NCBI GenBank assembly: GCA_030141605.1
Contig: JAQGDQ010000905.1
Span: forward strand, 1-64,000
Reading direction: 5' to 3'
Length of the DNA stretch: 64,000 nt
From: Tubiluchus corallicola
Lineage: Eukaryota > Priapulida > Priapulimorpha > Priapulimorphida > Tubiluchidae
Below are positions 20,037 to 31,621 of the stretch, piece by piece. The notes under the pieces were generated by a model. The model saw nothing but the letters and a program-made list of their open reading frames with translations, had not been told where the DNA came from and did no database searches. Position 1 is the stretch's first letter; each line of letters starts with the position of its first letter. Position numbers and translations under genes: made by a program.

Positions 20037-21371
20037 GCAATTGCTATGACTCTTACACGTGATTTGCCTAGGAGTTTATTGTTAGCTAGTTTGTACAGGC
20101 AGGTGAATAGCCGAGTGGCCAAGTCTCAGCCTTGCAACCGAAGTTTGCATTTATGTTCATTTACGTTAATTAAAACAACCATTATGTTACACTTTGCCAA
20201 AGTGTAAAGTTATAGTATTAGTTATAATTATTATACAAAAATATCTAGGAAATGTTTGATTTTACATAAATTGTTAATTTTACACTTTGCTTTAGATTCT
20301 GCATAATTTATAAAGTTAATTTATAAGATTCTGTTTTAGTAACACACCGCAATAAGTTATTGTCAAATGCCCAGTTAAAGTCAACGTGGCCCACTCGAAA
20401 AGCAACTACGCAGTGAAAGGGTTAAAATGCTATTTTAAAATAACTATTAAAATCCATTTTTTTTTTAATTATTATGTACAGCACAGCGTAATTCATTCAA
20501 AATATCTGCTTGTATCCTAAACAAGAGGGCAGCTAACACCATTTCATAGTACATTTAATGAAAAAGAGAGGCGTACATTGGCCTTCTGCCAAGAAAACGC
20601 AACGTCGTCCAACAGACAACATTTACATCCTTAAGAAAAGCTTGGAGCTGGTGACTCACTGCCTGTGTGATGACATTGCTTATTATATCACGTGACATAA
20701 TATATTTAAAGTATGACAATGCTTATAAAAATACATGTTGATTTTGATTGTATATTATGACTACATGATTGTTTTAAATATTTTTTATAATATTTCTTTC
20801 CACTTCAAGAAATGTATTTTTACGAAACTTATCCACAGAAAAAAACAAAATTAAGGAAAATTAAACAAAATCATAATTAAAAAAAACCTTGTGCATTCTA
20901 ACCACAAGTTTTTATTTCATTTCCAAAGATAAAGTTTCAACTTACAATTTAATACTCTTTTTATTCCGAATTACACATACGGGGTATCATAATCTTTTCA
21001 GTGCTTAGGGCTCGTGAGGTCTTATTCCGACCGTGGTTGCACTGCTGAACTATTTATTAAGAATATTTTTAGAAAGGTAATTGCATCAACGAGGGAAGGG
21101 AGGTTTGTTTGCTATAAGACGAAGTATGATTGACAGTTGACATTTTAGTACTAACATAAAGAATTGAGTGCATGGTAAACATTAACCGGCCACCGTTGCA
21201 TTATGAACAGGTAAAGTAGATATTACACCAGGTGTGACAGGTGCTGATTAATCATGACCTTTAACAGTCATGCAGTTTAAGACAATAGTAACAAATTGTG
21301 TAAAACAAGCCTCATTACAGAAATAACGGCAGTAACTGTTTAGGGGACTAGCAGAATCAGCTTTTATATAT
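20037..21371. other. Intergenic, transposon debris, no gene seen
   Basis: A tRNA-like fragment lies at 20102-20150 (GAATAGCCGAGTGGCCAAG). GTGAAAGGGTTAA at 20417-20429 resembles the end of a TTAA-targeting element, as does 32964-32977. A 45-codon + strand ORF near 20560 (MKKRGVHWPS start) could be coding but is unrecognised. Confidence 0.45.
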
Positions 21372-21720
21372 ATGGTACATCGAAAAAATTGTTATTTACT
21401 ATATGACAGAAGTAATTCGTTTCTATATTTTGATACTAGTGTTTTAATGGATGTAGGAATATGGTATATATTTTATATATATGGTACATATGCAAAAACA
21501 AAATGCTGCTGTTTGGCTTTCTGTGGGGGAAGAATGTTTAAAAATTGTAAGTTATTTATTATATGACCGAAGTAATTCGTTTCTATATTTTGATACTATT
21601 TTGATACTAGTGTTTTAATGGATGTAGGAATATGGTATATATTTTATATATATGGTACATATGCAAAAACAAAATGCTGCTGTTTGGCTTTCTGTGAGGG
21701 AAGAATGTTACGGGGGCCCT
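21372..21720 (+). repeat. Two-copy tandem duplication, about 175 bp
   Basis: Both copies contain GAAGTAATTCGTTTCTATAT, GGATGTAGGAATATGG and AAAATGCTGCTGTTTGGC. A small internal duplication of TTTTGATACTA occurs in the second copy. Confidence 0.9.
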
Positions 21721-21839
21721 AGTGTTGAAATTATGAACATCAGATATTTTCGTAAAATAGTTGCTATATAAATAGGGTAATGTTCCCGAGTGATACAGTT
21801 ATCTATAAATTAGATATTTCAGGACCGGAAAAACTGTCT

Positions 21840-22260
21840 CTAATATATCCGGTGTCCCTTATAGCCGAAGCTGAGTCAGGCCGAGGGTGTATCTAGACGT
21901 ATACTTTCCCCATGGATTATTGCTACACATTCAGTACAAACGGTATGTAGGAAGCTCCTTCAGTGATGCGAGATGTATGTGACCGCGGAAACCGAGCTGT
22001 TTGAAGGCCGAGTTTGCGAAAAATTGAGGTCAAAAATCGATCAATTTCGCTTTGATCACAGAGCCCTTTATTTGAGAGGTAATTTACCTGGGTTTCTATT
22101 ACGCAGGACCTGAAGACATGGTCCCTTATAACCGAAAGTCCCTTATATGCGAGTGCCTTATATACGAAGATTTTTACATAGGAAAAACGTTACGAAAAAT
22201 TGGGACCTGTGTTGGTGGTCCCTTATAAGCCAGTACGTTATACCCAAGGTTGACTGTACA
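21840..22260 (+). mobile_element. Dispersed repeat related to 27590-27900
   Basis: It shares GAGTCAGGCCGAGGGTGTAT, CAGTGATGCGAGATGTATGT, AATTGAGGTCAAAAATCGAT and several CCCTTATA blocks with 27590-27900. The end of the second copy has expanded into the 93-bp satellite. Confidence 0.85.
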
Positions 22261-22510
22261 TATATTTGCATAGCACTTATATACAAGCAGGCTGCACAAA
22301 TGCTTGTTGTGTAATACCTTGCACCTGTTCGTTATGTGACACTTATATAAAAGATGCTTTCAGTAACTGCCTGTGGTGTGTTGTAAAATACACACTTTCC
22401 GAAAAGTATACACATTTTCCGAAGAGAATTTTTTCTAAAATGTGACGTCCTTCAAACTTTGGTGCCCTTGGCTATAGGCTAGTTATGCTATTGGTTAATA
22501 CACCCTTGAA
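22255..22510 (+). mobile_element. Dispersed repeat shared with 43790-43985
   Basis: Both places contain CAAATGCTTGTTGTGTA, a (TA)-rich CACTTATATA, TTTTTTCTAAA-TGT and CTATTGGTT in order. Class unknown. Confidence 0.65.
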
Positions 22511-23575
22511 AGTTTACTGTTTAATGATATCTCATTTCACCCAGGAATAAAAATATTGCTAAAAACTGGCAGATAACTTACGGTATGTGGACGTTAAAAG
22601 CCTGACTAAAAACTATGCAAATAGCATACATAGCACACAACAGATGGCAGCACCATACACAAACTAAGCAAACTGGCCTAATGAGTTAACCAGACATAAT
22701 TATGAGGAAATCAGAATCAGATAAACCTTTCATAAGCACATGTGAATAGACACAAAGCTAAATGAACTTTAGATTACAGAAGTAAGGACGATTTAGCGTC
22801 GATTCTAACATATACGTATGTGTTTCTCCACATTTTTAAGTTTTCTCTATATTCATTGTAACTGCAATATGCATAACGACACTTATTTGTTAGAAGGTGC
22901 TGCCCTCTACGAGTGAGGAGGAAAGGACAGGAGGAGAACAATGATGGTCGCGTTTCATTCGCAGCAATGTTTTTATCGTTATTGTGTTATAGTTAATAAC
23001 AGCGTTTAGTTATAACCAAATTTTGTATCTTGAGAAATTTTAAATCTTGACGAAAAGCCAACGATGTAAGTTACATGAATTTAAATAATTTAATTAAGTT
23101 ATGAATTCAATCTCTGAAATTTGAGAAAGTACTTTTGCCAATAAGTTGACTTCTTCGTAATTATTAAGCTTCTGTTTATCATTTTATTTATTTTCTTACT
23201 TGTTAATGTTCTCTTTATTATTCTCTTTAGAATAAACGACTTTGGAACATGAATCAAATAATGAAGGCTTTCTGTACATAACATTCATAGTTTTGAATCT
23301 ATTTTTTCTCTTTTTATTCATAGTTTTGAAGAAAAACGTAATCAACACACAATTTTTTTAAAGATTGCTTTACATTGGTCCTAACCTAAAAGTTTTTCAT
23401 ATAAGGACACACTGCCAACCCTGCTAAAGTGAACTCGCACTAAGTCGGAGTCTCGAACTGATGTGTGATTTAACACAGCTTTACGAACATTTACACGCAT
23501 GCGCAAACACGCACATTAAGGTAAGCCAGTCATAGATGTGCACAATTATGGCCAAACTTGTGGTAAGTTTCTCAC
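22511..23575. other. Possible intron or 3' region of FBXO4-like gene
   Basis: The missing C-terminal exons of the FBXO4-like gene should lie here or further left, but I recognise none. CTCF-core-like decamers are at 22642-22651 and 22899-22908. Confidence 0.4.
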
Positions 23576-23782
23576 CATTTTGGTCGCCGGCCGAGAATCC
23601 GACGACGTTAAACATGTCATTCACCTCGAATAACATCTTTCTGACGATGCCCTTAGTATCCTGATCCTCCGAACATGATCACCTTAGGTAGTTGCCATGG
23701 TATCAGTGACCGGAAGAAGCTGCTCAGGTGGTGTATGGTGATGTTCTCGTGTCGTCGGAGTTTGTTGACTTCAGGAGAACAT
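23576..23782 (-). CDS. FBXO4: FBXO4-like exon 3, frame break inside
   Basis: The acceptor is ATACCTCAG and the donor is G|GTGAGA. The frame entering from exon 2 reads CSPEVNKLRRHENITIHHLS and FFRSLIPWQLPKVIMFG, then hits a stop within a few codons. A different frame reads DTKGIVRKMLFEVNDMFN to the donor. Both halves look coding, so one indel lies near 23670-23680. Confidence 0.7.
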
Positions 23783-26700
23783 CTGAGGTATCTGAATTAC
23801 AACATTTGCAAAAATACATCAGTTTATGAATGATGAATGTAGGTGGCAGCACCAGTGTCTTCCTAAGGACCACGTAAATTCAGTTTCTGATTGACAAAAT
23901 CTGAATGATGAATGTAGGTGGTGACACCAGTGTCTTCCTAAGGACCACGTAAATTCAGTTTCTGATTGACAAAATCTGAATGATGAATGTAGGTGGCGAC
24001 ACCAGTGTCTTCCTAAGGACCACGTAAATTCAGTTTCTGATTGACAAAATCTGAATGATGAATGTAGGTGGCGACACCAGTGTCTTCCTAATGACCACGT
24101 AAATTCAGTTTCTGATTGACAAAATGTGAATGATGAATGTAGGTGGCGACACCAGTGTCTTCCTAAGGAGCACGTAAATTCAGTTAATGATTGACAAAAT
24201 CTGAATGATGAATGTAGGTGGCGACACCAGTGTCTTCCTAAGGACCACGTAAATTCAGTTTCTGATTGACACAATGTGAATGATGAATGTAGGTGGCGAC
24301 ACCAGTGTCTTCCTAAGGACCACGTAAATTCAGTTTCTGATTGACAAAATCTGAATGATGAATGTAGGTGGCGACACCAGTGTCTTCCTAAGGACCACGT
24401 AAATGCAGCTTCTGATTGACAAAATCTGAATGATGAATGTAGGTGGCGACACCAGTGTCTTCCTAATGACCACGTAAATTCAGTTTCTGATTGACAAAAT
24501 CTGAATGATGAATGTAGGTGGCGACACCAGTGTCTTCCTAAGGAGCACGTAAATTAATCATAAAAGATTCATTTTAAAAGCACCAGGCGGGTTGAATGGG
24601 ACGAATAAGAGTGAAAAAAGAAAACATGGCATTATGACAACTCGAGTAGGGTTTGTTATCAACTTTATAAAATGGCTGCAGTCACAATGACGCTTATGGT
24701 GCAATACAATTTAATCTCGAGAGCGTAATTTTGTAGATTTTAATTTGGTAATTTTATTAGATAAAAAAATGAAATTGTAGTTATTATTTGTGGCTGAGAA
24801 GGCCTTGCAAACTGAGATGCGACCTGGTAGCCTCTTGATTAGTAGGTAAATGTACTCCCATAATTAGTGTGCAAATGATTTTATTACTTATTTGTGATGT
24901 TTTGGATGATTCCTGGGACTTTTTTCCACACTATGGCCCAAATGCGAGGTCAGTTTTTCATCAAGTGTGGTCTTGAGTGAATGGGATACCAGGTTGTCTC
25001 GTACAGTTTTGTCAGTCTGATATCTTTTACTGCCAGTCACTGGCACCTTTTTCACATGAACTTAGTGTCCTGAAGTTAATGTCAATCAAAAATCCTGATA
25101 CTAGCAACAAATCAAAAACTACACTGTCGAGAATTGAACTCACGAACTTTAGATTATGAGACTTTACTCTTAACTGATCAAACTAACATTATGCCTCGCA
25201 TCGTTACATTTCCTTCAGTGCCATGAACACTTACTGAGTACTGCAACTCACATTTCTTTAGTCGACCAATCAGATTCAACCTCGGCATACATGTCAGGGT
25301 TGGTCACACTACCAATCACATCCCAGGAATGGATGTCTCTGTTTAAATGGGTTCTCCACAGCATGTTATCACAGGAGAGCATGTTCCATTGTTTTGACAC
25401 CACGGCCACGTTGCACAGTTCAGCTGAAGTCAAGAATGACAAGATGTGTAGTTGAACTTGTACCTGCAAAATAAAACCATCATCATTGCCGTCATCAACA
25501 ATAACAACTACAAAACCACAAATATGCATTATGTTAATTATAAGCATTGAACATTTAAAAATAAAAGTTGTCCTCATTAGGGTAAGACAGACCTTACTCC
25601 AGCAATTAATTCTATATCAAGTTTTGCAAGTAAACTTGCCCGAATTAAAGTCAGGAACGGCCTGGATTTGAACCAGGTACCTTTCACTTGAAAGATGAAT
25701 ATCATAACCACTAGACTACATTCCTCAGTAATTTAATTCAGTCCATATGGCTGGGAAACCAATTCAGTATTGAACATTTTCGAGATTAATTTACCTATGC
25801 TAGGAAAATTGCTAATTAAATATATTATTTTGAATTCAGTTTTGAAATTAATTTAGAGCCTGCAAGAAATAATCCACGGGCAATTAATTAATACATAATA
25901 AATTTAATTTCGAGATTATTACATATGTCCAAAGACATAAGAATCTGTCCAAAGACATAAGAGAATAAATCCAAAGAATCTGACAGATTTGGATACCGAC
26001 CCAAACATGCATAAAAGAATGTTCAGGAGATGCTAGATCTATACTGCTTTGTGCTTTATCAGCACCACTTCCGCTATATAGAAACTTCAGCTAATGAACA
26101 CATAGTTTACAAACATATGTACATCAACAACATGAAAATACGTCAACTACTTCTGAGTTCTATTATAGGTGTGAATGAAATTATGATCATATTTATCGTA
26201 TAACGTCAATTAAAACATCATTACAGATGGCAGCACCATGCAATTTTAAGCCGAAAAATCTGTTTCGTCATGTGCCCTTCCGGCGGTTCCTTTAAGTCGA
26301 AACCACGTACCTCGCTTTTTGTACGAACTTCTTGCGCAAAAACTTAAAGGAACTGCCGGAAGGGCACATGACGAAACAGATTTTGTGGCTAAAAATTGCA
26401 TGGTGCTGCCATCTGTAATGGAGAATTCAGATTAAATGTCACGAGGCGAGGGTGTATATCATGTGAATAGAACACTTGTGCGCTTTCTATTAATTATTAT
26501 AAGCATTTTATGACACGTAATTATTATTATAAAACTGCGTGTTGCTTTCCGAATTGTAATTATTTTAACTAATTTGCAACTAATTATAAATTTAACATTT
26601 AACCTAAGGAAGTATCGAATAATTAGCCTATATTTGTTTGTTTAGATTGCAGGCACTAAATTAAAACTATTACCTATATTATTCAATATAAAACAATAAA

Positions 26701-27563
26701 AAATTTAAATAGCAATGACAACAGCAACAATAAGAACAGTAGCAACAGCAACAGCAACAGCGTCAATGACAGCAGAAGCATCAATAGCAATGATGGCTAC
26801 AGCAACAAAACTAACAGATGCAGAATAACAAAAGCAAACCAGCAACAATAAGAACAGTAGCAACAGCAACAGCGTCAATGACAGCAGAAGCATCAATAGC
26901 AACGATGGCTACAGCAACAAAACTAACAGATGCAGAATAACAAAAGCAAGCCAACAACAACGATGACAACATCAATAGTAACAGCATCGATGACAGTAGC
27001 AGCGCTAATAACAAACAATGACAATAGCGACAAAACTAACAGCTGCAGAACAACAACAACAGAAAACCAGCAACAATTACAGTAAGAACAATGACAACAA
27101 CAACAATAGCAACACGTCAATGACAGCAGCAACGCCAATAAATACAATGAAAATAGCAACAAAACTAACAGATGCACAACAACAACAACAGAAAGCAAGC
27201 AAGAATGATAGTGAGAATAATGATGACAACAGCAACATCAATAGCAACAGTATCGATGACAGCAGTAACGTCAATAACAGCGACAACAATAGCAACAAAA
27301 CTAACAGCTGCAGAACAACAACAGCAAGCCAGCAACAATGACGGCTGGAAGAACGACAACAGCAACAACAAAAACAAGTCAGCAACAATAGATCAACACT
27401 GCTTGTTTTCAGTGTGCCCATGTTACTTACAAACCCATATAGTTACCTACCGGCAAATAACTGAAGACATCATCATTATCATCTTTTTCATCACACGAAG
27501 TGGGACCCACTTTGTCATCACTCCTAGCTTTCATCAATTTATTCACGTATTGTTGTAAACCGC
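23576..27563 (-). CDS. FBXO4: FBXO4-like F-box protein, three exons, incomplete
   Basis: Exons on the - strand are 27563-27451, 25463-25252 and 23782-23576, with GT-AG borders and compatible phases. The F-box reads VQLHILSFLTSAELCNVA and continues to WRTHLNRDIHSW, which fits the WRYFLLRDLPSW stretch of FBXO4. FBXO4 is the substrate receptor of an SCF ubiquitin ligase; known targets of the mammalian protein include cyclin D1 and TRF1. The third exon aligns with the FLHSL and MFG part of the GTPase-like domain but shifts frame after MFG. The first-exon start and the C-terminal half are not visible. It may be a real gene with a sequencing indel or a decaying copy. Confidence 0.72.
23820..24555 (-). 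repeat. 75-bp minisatellite next to FBXO4-like exon 3
   Basis: About ten units containing GTAGGTGGCGACACCAGTGT and CCACGTAAATTCAG. It ends 38 bp upstream of the exon 3 acceptor (gene direction). The unit length is divisible by three, which yields a 151-codon - strand ORF that I reject as a gene. Confidence 0.95.
24556..25251. other. Intron 2-3 of FBXO4-like gene
   Basis: No exon seen. A tRNA-like fragment on the - strand around 25105-25195 has a B-box-like GAGTTCAATTCTC, probably a SINE. Confidence 0.5.
25252..25463 (-). CDS. FBXO4: FBXO4-like exon 2 (F-box)
   Basis: The acceptor is TTTATTTTGCAG and the donor is AT|GTGAGT. The 212-bp exon encodes the F-box core VQLHILSFLTSAELCNVA, then VSKQWNMLS, LWRTHLNRDIHSW and a linker ending STKE. 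Leu, Ser-Phe-Leu and Trp positions of the F-box are kept. Confidence 0.85.
25653..25725 (-). pseudogene. tRNA-Glu(TTC)-like sequence, SINE or pseudogene
   Basis: Read on the - strand it folds as a tRNA: acceptor AGGAATG with CGTTCCT, a GTCTAGTGGTTATGAT D-arm, anticodon stem TTCAT/GTGAA with loop CTTTCAA (anticodon TTC), and T-arm CCTGG-TTCAAAT-CCAGG. One extra C between T-stem and acceptor and the weak D-stem argue for a tRNA-derived SINE or pseudogene rather than a working gene. Confidence 0.6.
25726..26218. other. AT-rich intron sequence, nothing recognised
   Basis: Only a small direct repeat (GTCCAAAGACATAAGA twice near 25927-25960) was noticed. Confidence 0.5.
26219..26421. mobile_element. 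Palindromic MITE with long inverted arms
   Basis: Arms of about 80 bp (26219-26297 and 26341-26421) are nearly perfect inverted repeats, sharing CATTACAGATGGCAGCACC, TCTGTTTCGTCATGTGCCCT and TCCGGC. The loop is about 45 bp. Both ends carry AGATGGCAGC. A foldback miniature element is the simplest reading; the superfamily is unclear. Confidence 0.85.
26700..27385 (+). repeat. AAC/AGC/ATG-rich low-complexity tract
   Basis: Irregular CAACAA, CAGCAA and AATGAC repeats with a loose 100-bp-scale periodicity around AAAACTAACAGATGCAGAA. The many short ORFs on both strands are shadows of the tract. Confidence 0.9.
27451..27563 (-). CDS. FBXO4: FBXO4-like exon 1 of those visible
   Basis: It reads LQQYVNKLMKARSDDK, an acidic DDNDD stretch, and ends FSYLP at a CCG|GTAGGT donor. 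FSYLP followed by VQVQLHILSFL matches the start of the F-box in FBXO4. The acceptor GTGTGCAACAG is weak, and the frame stays open upstream into a dispersed repeat, so the true 5' boundary is uncertain. Confidence 0.6.
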
Positions 27564-27589
27564 CTGTTGCACACACCGTACCAACTTGA

Positions 27590-27945
27590 GTCAGACCGAG
27601 GGTGTATCTAGACCTGTACTTTTCTGTACTTTTAGCATATTTTTATGGATTATTGCTACACATTCTGTGCAAACGGTATGTAGGAAGCTCCTTCAGTGAT
27701 GCGAGATGTATGTGACCGAGGAAACCGAGCTGTTCGAAGGCCGAGTTTGCGAAAAATTGAGGTCAAAAATCGATCAATTTCGTTTTGATCATAGGGTCCC
27801 TTATATGTGAGGTAATTTACCTGGGTTTCTATTACACGGGACCTGAAGATATCGTCCCTTATAACCGAAGGTCCCTTATATCCGAGCACCGAGGTTGACT
27901 GTCGTTTTTTTGCTTGAATTCTGATTTAAACTTGCAATATGTGCG
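27590..27945 (+). mobile_element. Dispersed repeat, second copy
   Basis: It resembles 21840-22260 (GAGTCAGACCGAGGGTGTAT, GATGCGAGATGTATGTGACC, AATTGAGGTCAAAAATCGAT). It runs directly into the 93-bp satellite. Confidence 0.85.
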
Positions 27946-29440
27946 CAGTTTGGTGGTCCCTTATAAGCGAGTACCTTACACTCGAGGTTGACTGTCGTTT
28001 TTTTTGCTTGAATTCTGATTTAAACTTGCAATATGTGCGCAGTTTGGTGGTCCCTTATAAGCGAGTACCTTACACTCGAGGTTGACTGTCGTTTTTTTGC
28101 TTGAATTCTGATTTAAGCTTGCAATATGTGCACAGTTTGGTGGTCCCTTATAAGCGAGTACCTTACACCCGAGGTTGACTGTCGTTTTTTTGCTTGAATT
28201 CTGATTTAAACTTGCAATATGTGCGCAGTTTGGTGGTCCCTTATAAGCGAGTACCTTACACTCGAGGTTGACTGTCGTTTTTTTGCTTGAATTCTGATTT
28301 AAGCTTGCAATATGTGCGCAGTTTGGTGGTCCCTTATAAGCGAGTACCTTACACCCGAGGTTGACTGTCGTTTTTTTGCTTGAATTCTGATTTAAACTTG
28401 CAATATGTGCGCAGTTTGGTGGTCCCTTATAAGCGAGTACCTTACACCCGAGGTTGACTGTCGTTTTTTTGCTTGAATTCTGATTTAAACTTGCAATATG
28501 TGCGCAGTTTGGTGGTCCCTTATAAGCGAGTACCTTACACCCGAGGTTGACTGTCGTTTTTTTGCTTGAATTCTGATTTAAACTTGCAATATGTGCGCAG
28601 TTTGGTGGTCCCTTATAAGCTAGTACCTTACACCCGAGGTTGACTGTCGTTTTTTTGCTTGAATTCTGATTTAAACTTGCAATATGTGCGCAGTTTGGTG
28701 GTCCCTTATAAGCGAGTACCTTACACTCGAGGTTGACTGTCGTTTTTTTGCTTGAATTCTGATTTAAGCTTGCAATATGTGCGCCGTTTGGTGGTCCCTT
28801 ATAAGCGAGTACCTTACACCCGAGGTTGACTGTCGTTTTTTGCTTGAATTCTGATTTAAACTTGCAATATGTGCGCCGTTTGGTGGTCCCTTATAAGCGA
28901 GTACCTTACACCCGAGGTTGACTGTCGTTTTTTTGCTTGAATTCTGATTTAAACTTGCAATATGTGCGCAGTTTGGTGGTCCCTTATAAGCGAGTACCTT
29001 ACACCCGAGATTGACTGTCGTTTTTTTGCTTGAATTCTGATTTAAGCTTGCAATATGTGCGCAGTTTGGTGGTCCCTTATAAGCGAGTACCTTACACTCG
29101 AGGTTGACTGTCGTTTTTTTGCTTGAATTCTGATTTAAGCTTGCAATATGTGCGCCGTTTGGTGGTCCCTTATAAGCGAGTACCTTACACCCGAGATTGA
29201 CTGTCGTTTTTTTGCTTGAATTCTGATTTAAACTTGCAATATGTGCGCCGTTTGGTGGTCCCTTATAAGCGAGTACCTTACACCCGAGGTTGACTGTCGT
29301 TTTTTTGCTTGAATTCTGATTTAAACTTGCAATATGTGCGCAGTTTGGTGGTCCCTTATAAGCGAGTACCTTACACCCGAGGTTGACATTCGTTTTTTTG
29401 CTTGAATTCTGATTTAAGCTTGCAATATGTGCGCAGTTTA
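27946..29440 (+). repeat. 93-bp satellite array
   Basis: About 16 highly similar copies with GGTCCCTTATAAGCGAGTAC, GAGGTTGACTGTCG, a T-run, and GCTTGAATTCTGATTTAA. Variants: T-run 6 to 8, AAACTT versus AAGCTT, GCGCAG versus GCGCCG. The unit appears to derive from the 3' end of the dispersed repeat that precedes it. Confidence 0.96.
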
Positions 29441-29527
29441 CCGTTTTCGTTATTATTACTGCCCGTTTGTTTTATTCCTGATTATACATATATATATATA
29501 TATAATAATCTAAGTTTTTCTCAGGTT

Positions 29528-29787
29528 AGTTGTTGAAGCTTTCAATATTTGTCTACCTGCCTTACGTTTGTATGAGTCCCAGCTATCAATCTCAACGCAT
29601 AGTTCTGAAGGAGATTTAATTTTAAGTAATTTTCTCTTTTGTTTTTTTGAAGTAGCGTACATCCATATAAGAAGTGTGGTAGAATTAAAGTTTTATGTAT
29701 TAGTGTGTTAGTTTCCTTTGTCAGATGATCAATTTCACAATGGGATTGACACCACATGTAGTCTGCCAGTCTACACGCAGCCGTCAT
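29528..29787 (-). pseudogene. Non-LTR retrotransposon RT C-terminal fragment
   Basis: The 81-codon frame contains LIHKTLILPHFLYGC followed by LNLLQNYALRLIAG. This is the pattern of the region after the reverse transcriptase palm in non-LTR elements (stretch with LPHLxYG and the LQxRALRLI helix). Both ends are truncated. Confidence 0.6.
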
Positions 29788-30060
29788 GCATTATACCGTT
29801 GCCATCATTTTTAGTTAATATTTCCTAAGCGTTATGCAAACAGAATGACACGTAGTTGGGCCCAAGTAACAAATGAGATTGCGCAAGCTAACAGCTAAAA
29901 TAAGCCAAAGATCGAAGCTTTGAAACCAAAGTCCACCGAGACTAATCATAAAACCAGTAACAGCTGCACGCTGCTGTATGAACAGAAAATCAATATTACC
30001 AATATTTTCATTTATAACGTTATTATAAAGTTATTTAAAACTGATTTTCTAGAAACCAGT
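29788..30060. other. Unique-looking AT-rich stretch
   Basis: No features seen. Confidence 0.5.
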
Positions 30061-30640
<580 letters not shown>

Positions 30641-30829
30641 GTGGTATATCATCGAATTTCTTTGTTTTGGCTAGAACGCGAGCTGCAGAATTTTCTACAC
30701 GTTGCAACTTATCAAGGTAGAAGGTTACCAAGGCGAACTTATCAAGGTACTACCCCTATACTTTGCCCACAAACAGGTCAGAAATAGACCTTTCAGACTG
30801 ACATCGCGTCTATAGGTTCAGTGCAACCG

Positions 30830-31215
30830 CAACACCCCCCAATTTTCACTCAATATTATCAATAATATTCAATATTAGAAGTCTTTTTTCGTTCTTTCTT
30901 TATACTTGTATGATCCAGAACACGTGAGGGTAGTACCGTTTACTTCACAGCCCAGCACATTGGTGTATTTGGCTGTTATACGCATGCGGACACGCGCACG
31001 CGTCTGAGGCAACACAACGTACGTTGCACTGTTAGTGTCTGCTGCTAGGTAGAGAAAGTACTGTTGCTCACACAGTTTGTTGTCAGTTGTCACGTGCTTA
31101 CCGTGAATGGATCAAGCAGGAGCTGCGACAAGTTAGTTTATTAGTAAGCAAAAAATATTTTCTGAAGCAGCAGTACCCACAGTAACTTTAACTACAAGCC
31201 GCCATTGCATACTCG
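30830..31215 (+). mobile_element. Dispersed CpG-containing repeat, copy 2
   Basis: It matches 5750-6230 in the same orientation, including CACGTGAG, CGCATGCG, GTTGTCACGTGCTTA and ATTTTCTGAAGCAGCA. A 72-codon - strand ORF inside is not recognised. Confidence 0.7.
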
Positions 31216-31239
31216 TCACATGAGCCTCTGCACAAGCAT

Positions 31240-31621
31240 CACGATAAATTAGTCAGTTAAAATGATTTGACGGGTGGGCTCTATGACGAGTCAGCAAAAT
31301 GAATCACCAGCCCAAACTTGGCTTCACATTGGCTGCATAGTGGTTTCTCCGCCTTCCCCAAGTACGCCCTCCGTGCATTGATTTTGCTCAGTCACGCCCC
31401 CGTCCCGACACGAATTGTACTTTAATCTTAACGTTGCATTCGCGTCATATCTACACGTATATTTACCTGTCTCCATATATTATGATAAGAAGGCTTGGCT
31501 AGAGAGAAAGAGTGTAGATCGAACGCGGGAGTGCTAGGCAGGTACACGTACAAACGCTTCTTTGATAGTGAGGATACTGTTGTGAATGGTTTGAATACGT
31601 CTGGCATTCAAGAACATACGG
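31240..31621 (+). promoter_or_regulatory. Possible promoter and 5' non-coding exon
   Basis: This stretch is more GC-rich than its surroundings and has TGACGAGTCAGC (AP-1/CRE-like) near 31283 and GTCACGCCCCCG near 31393. It ends at ACATACG|GTAAGC at 31620, a good splice donor. No downstream exon could be linked, so this is a weak suggestion. Confidence 0.25.

Noticed and set aside
23819-24274. 151-codon Cys/His-rich ORF resembling zinc fingers
   Set aside because: The regular Cys and His come from a 75-bp repeat; spacing does not match a C2H2 finger and the array is intronic.
25653-25725. Functional tRNA-Glu gene
   Set aside because: An extra base between T-stem and acceptor and weak D-stem; better explained as SINE or pseudogene.
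27946-29440. Regularly spaced repeats considered as a CRISPR array
   Set aside because: Units are continuous tandem copies without unique spacers, and the genome is animal.
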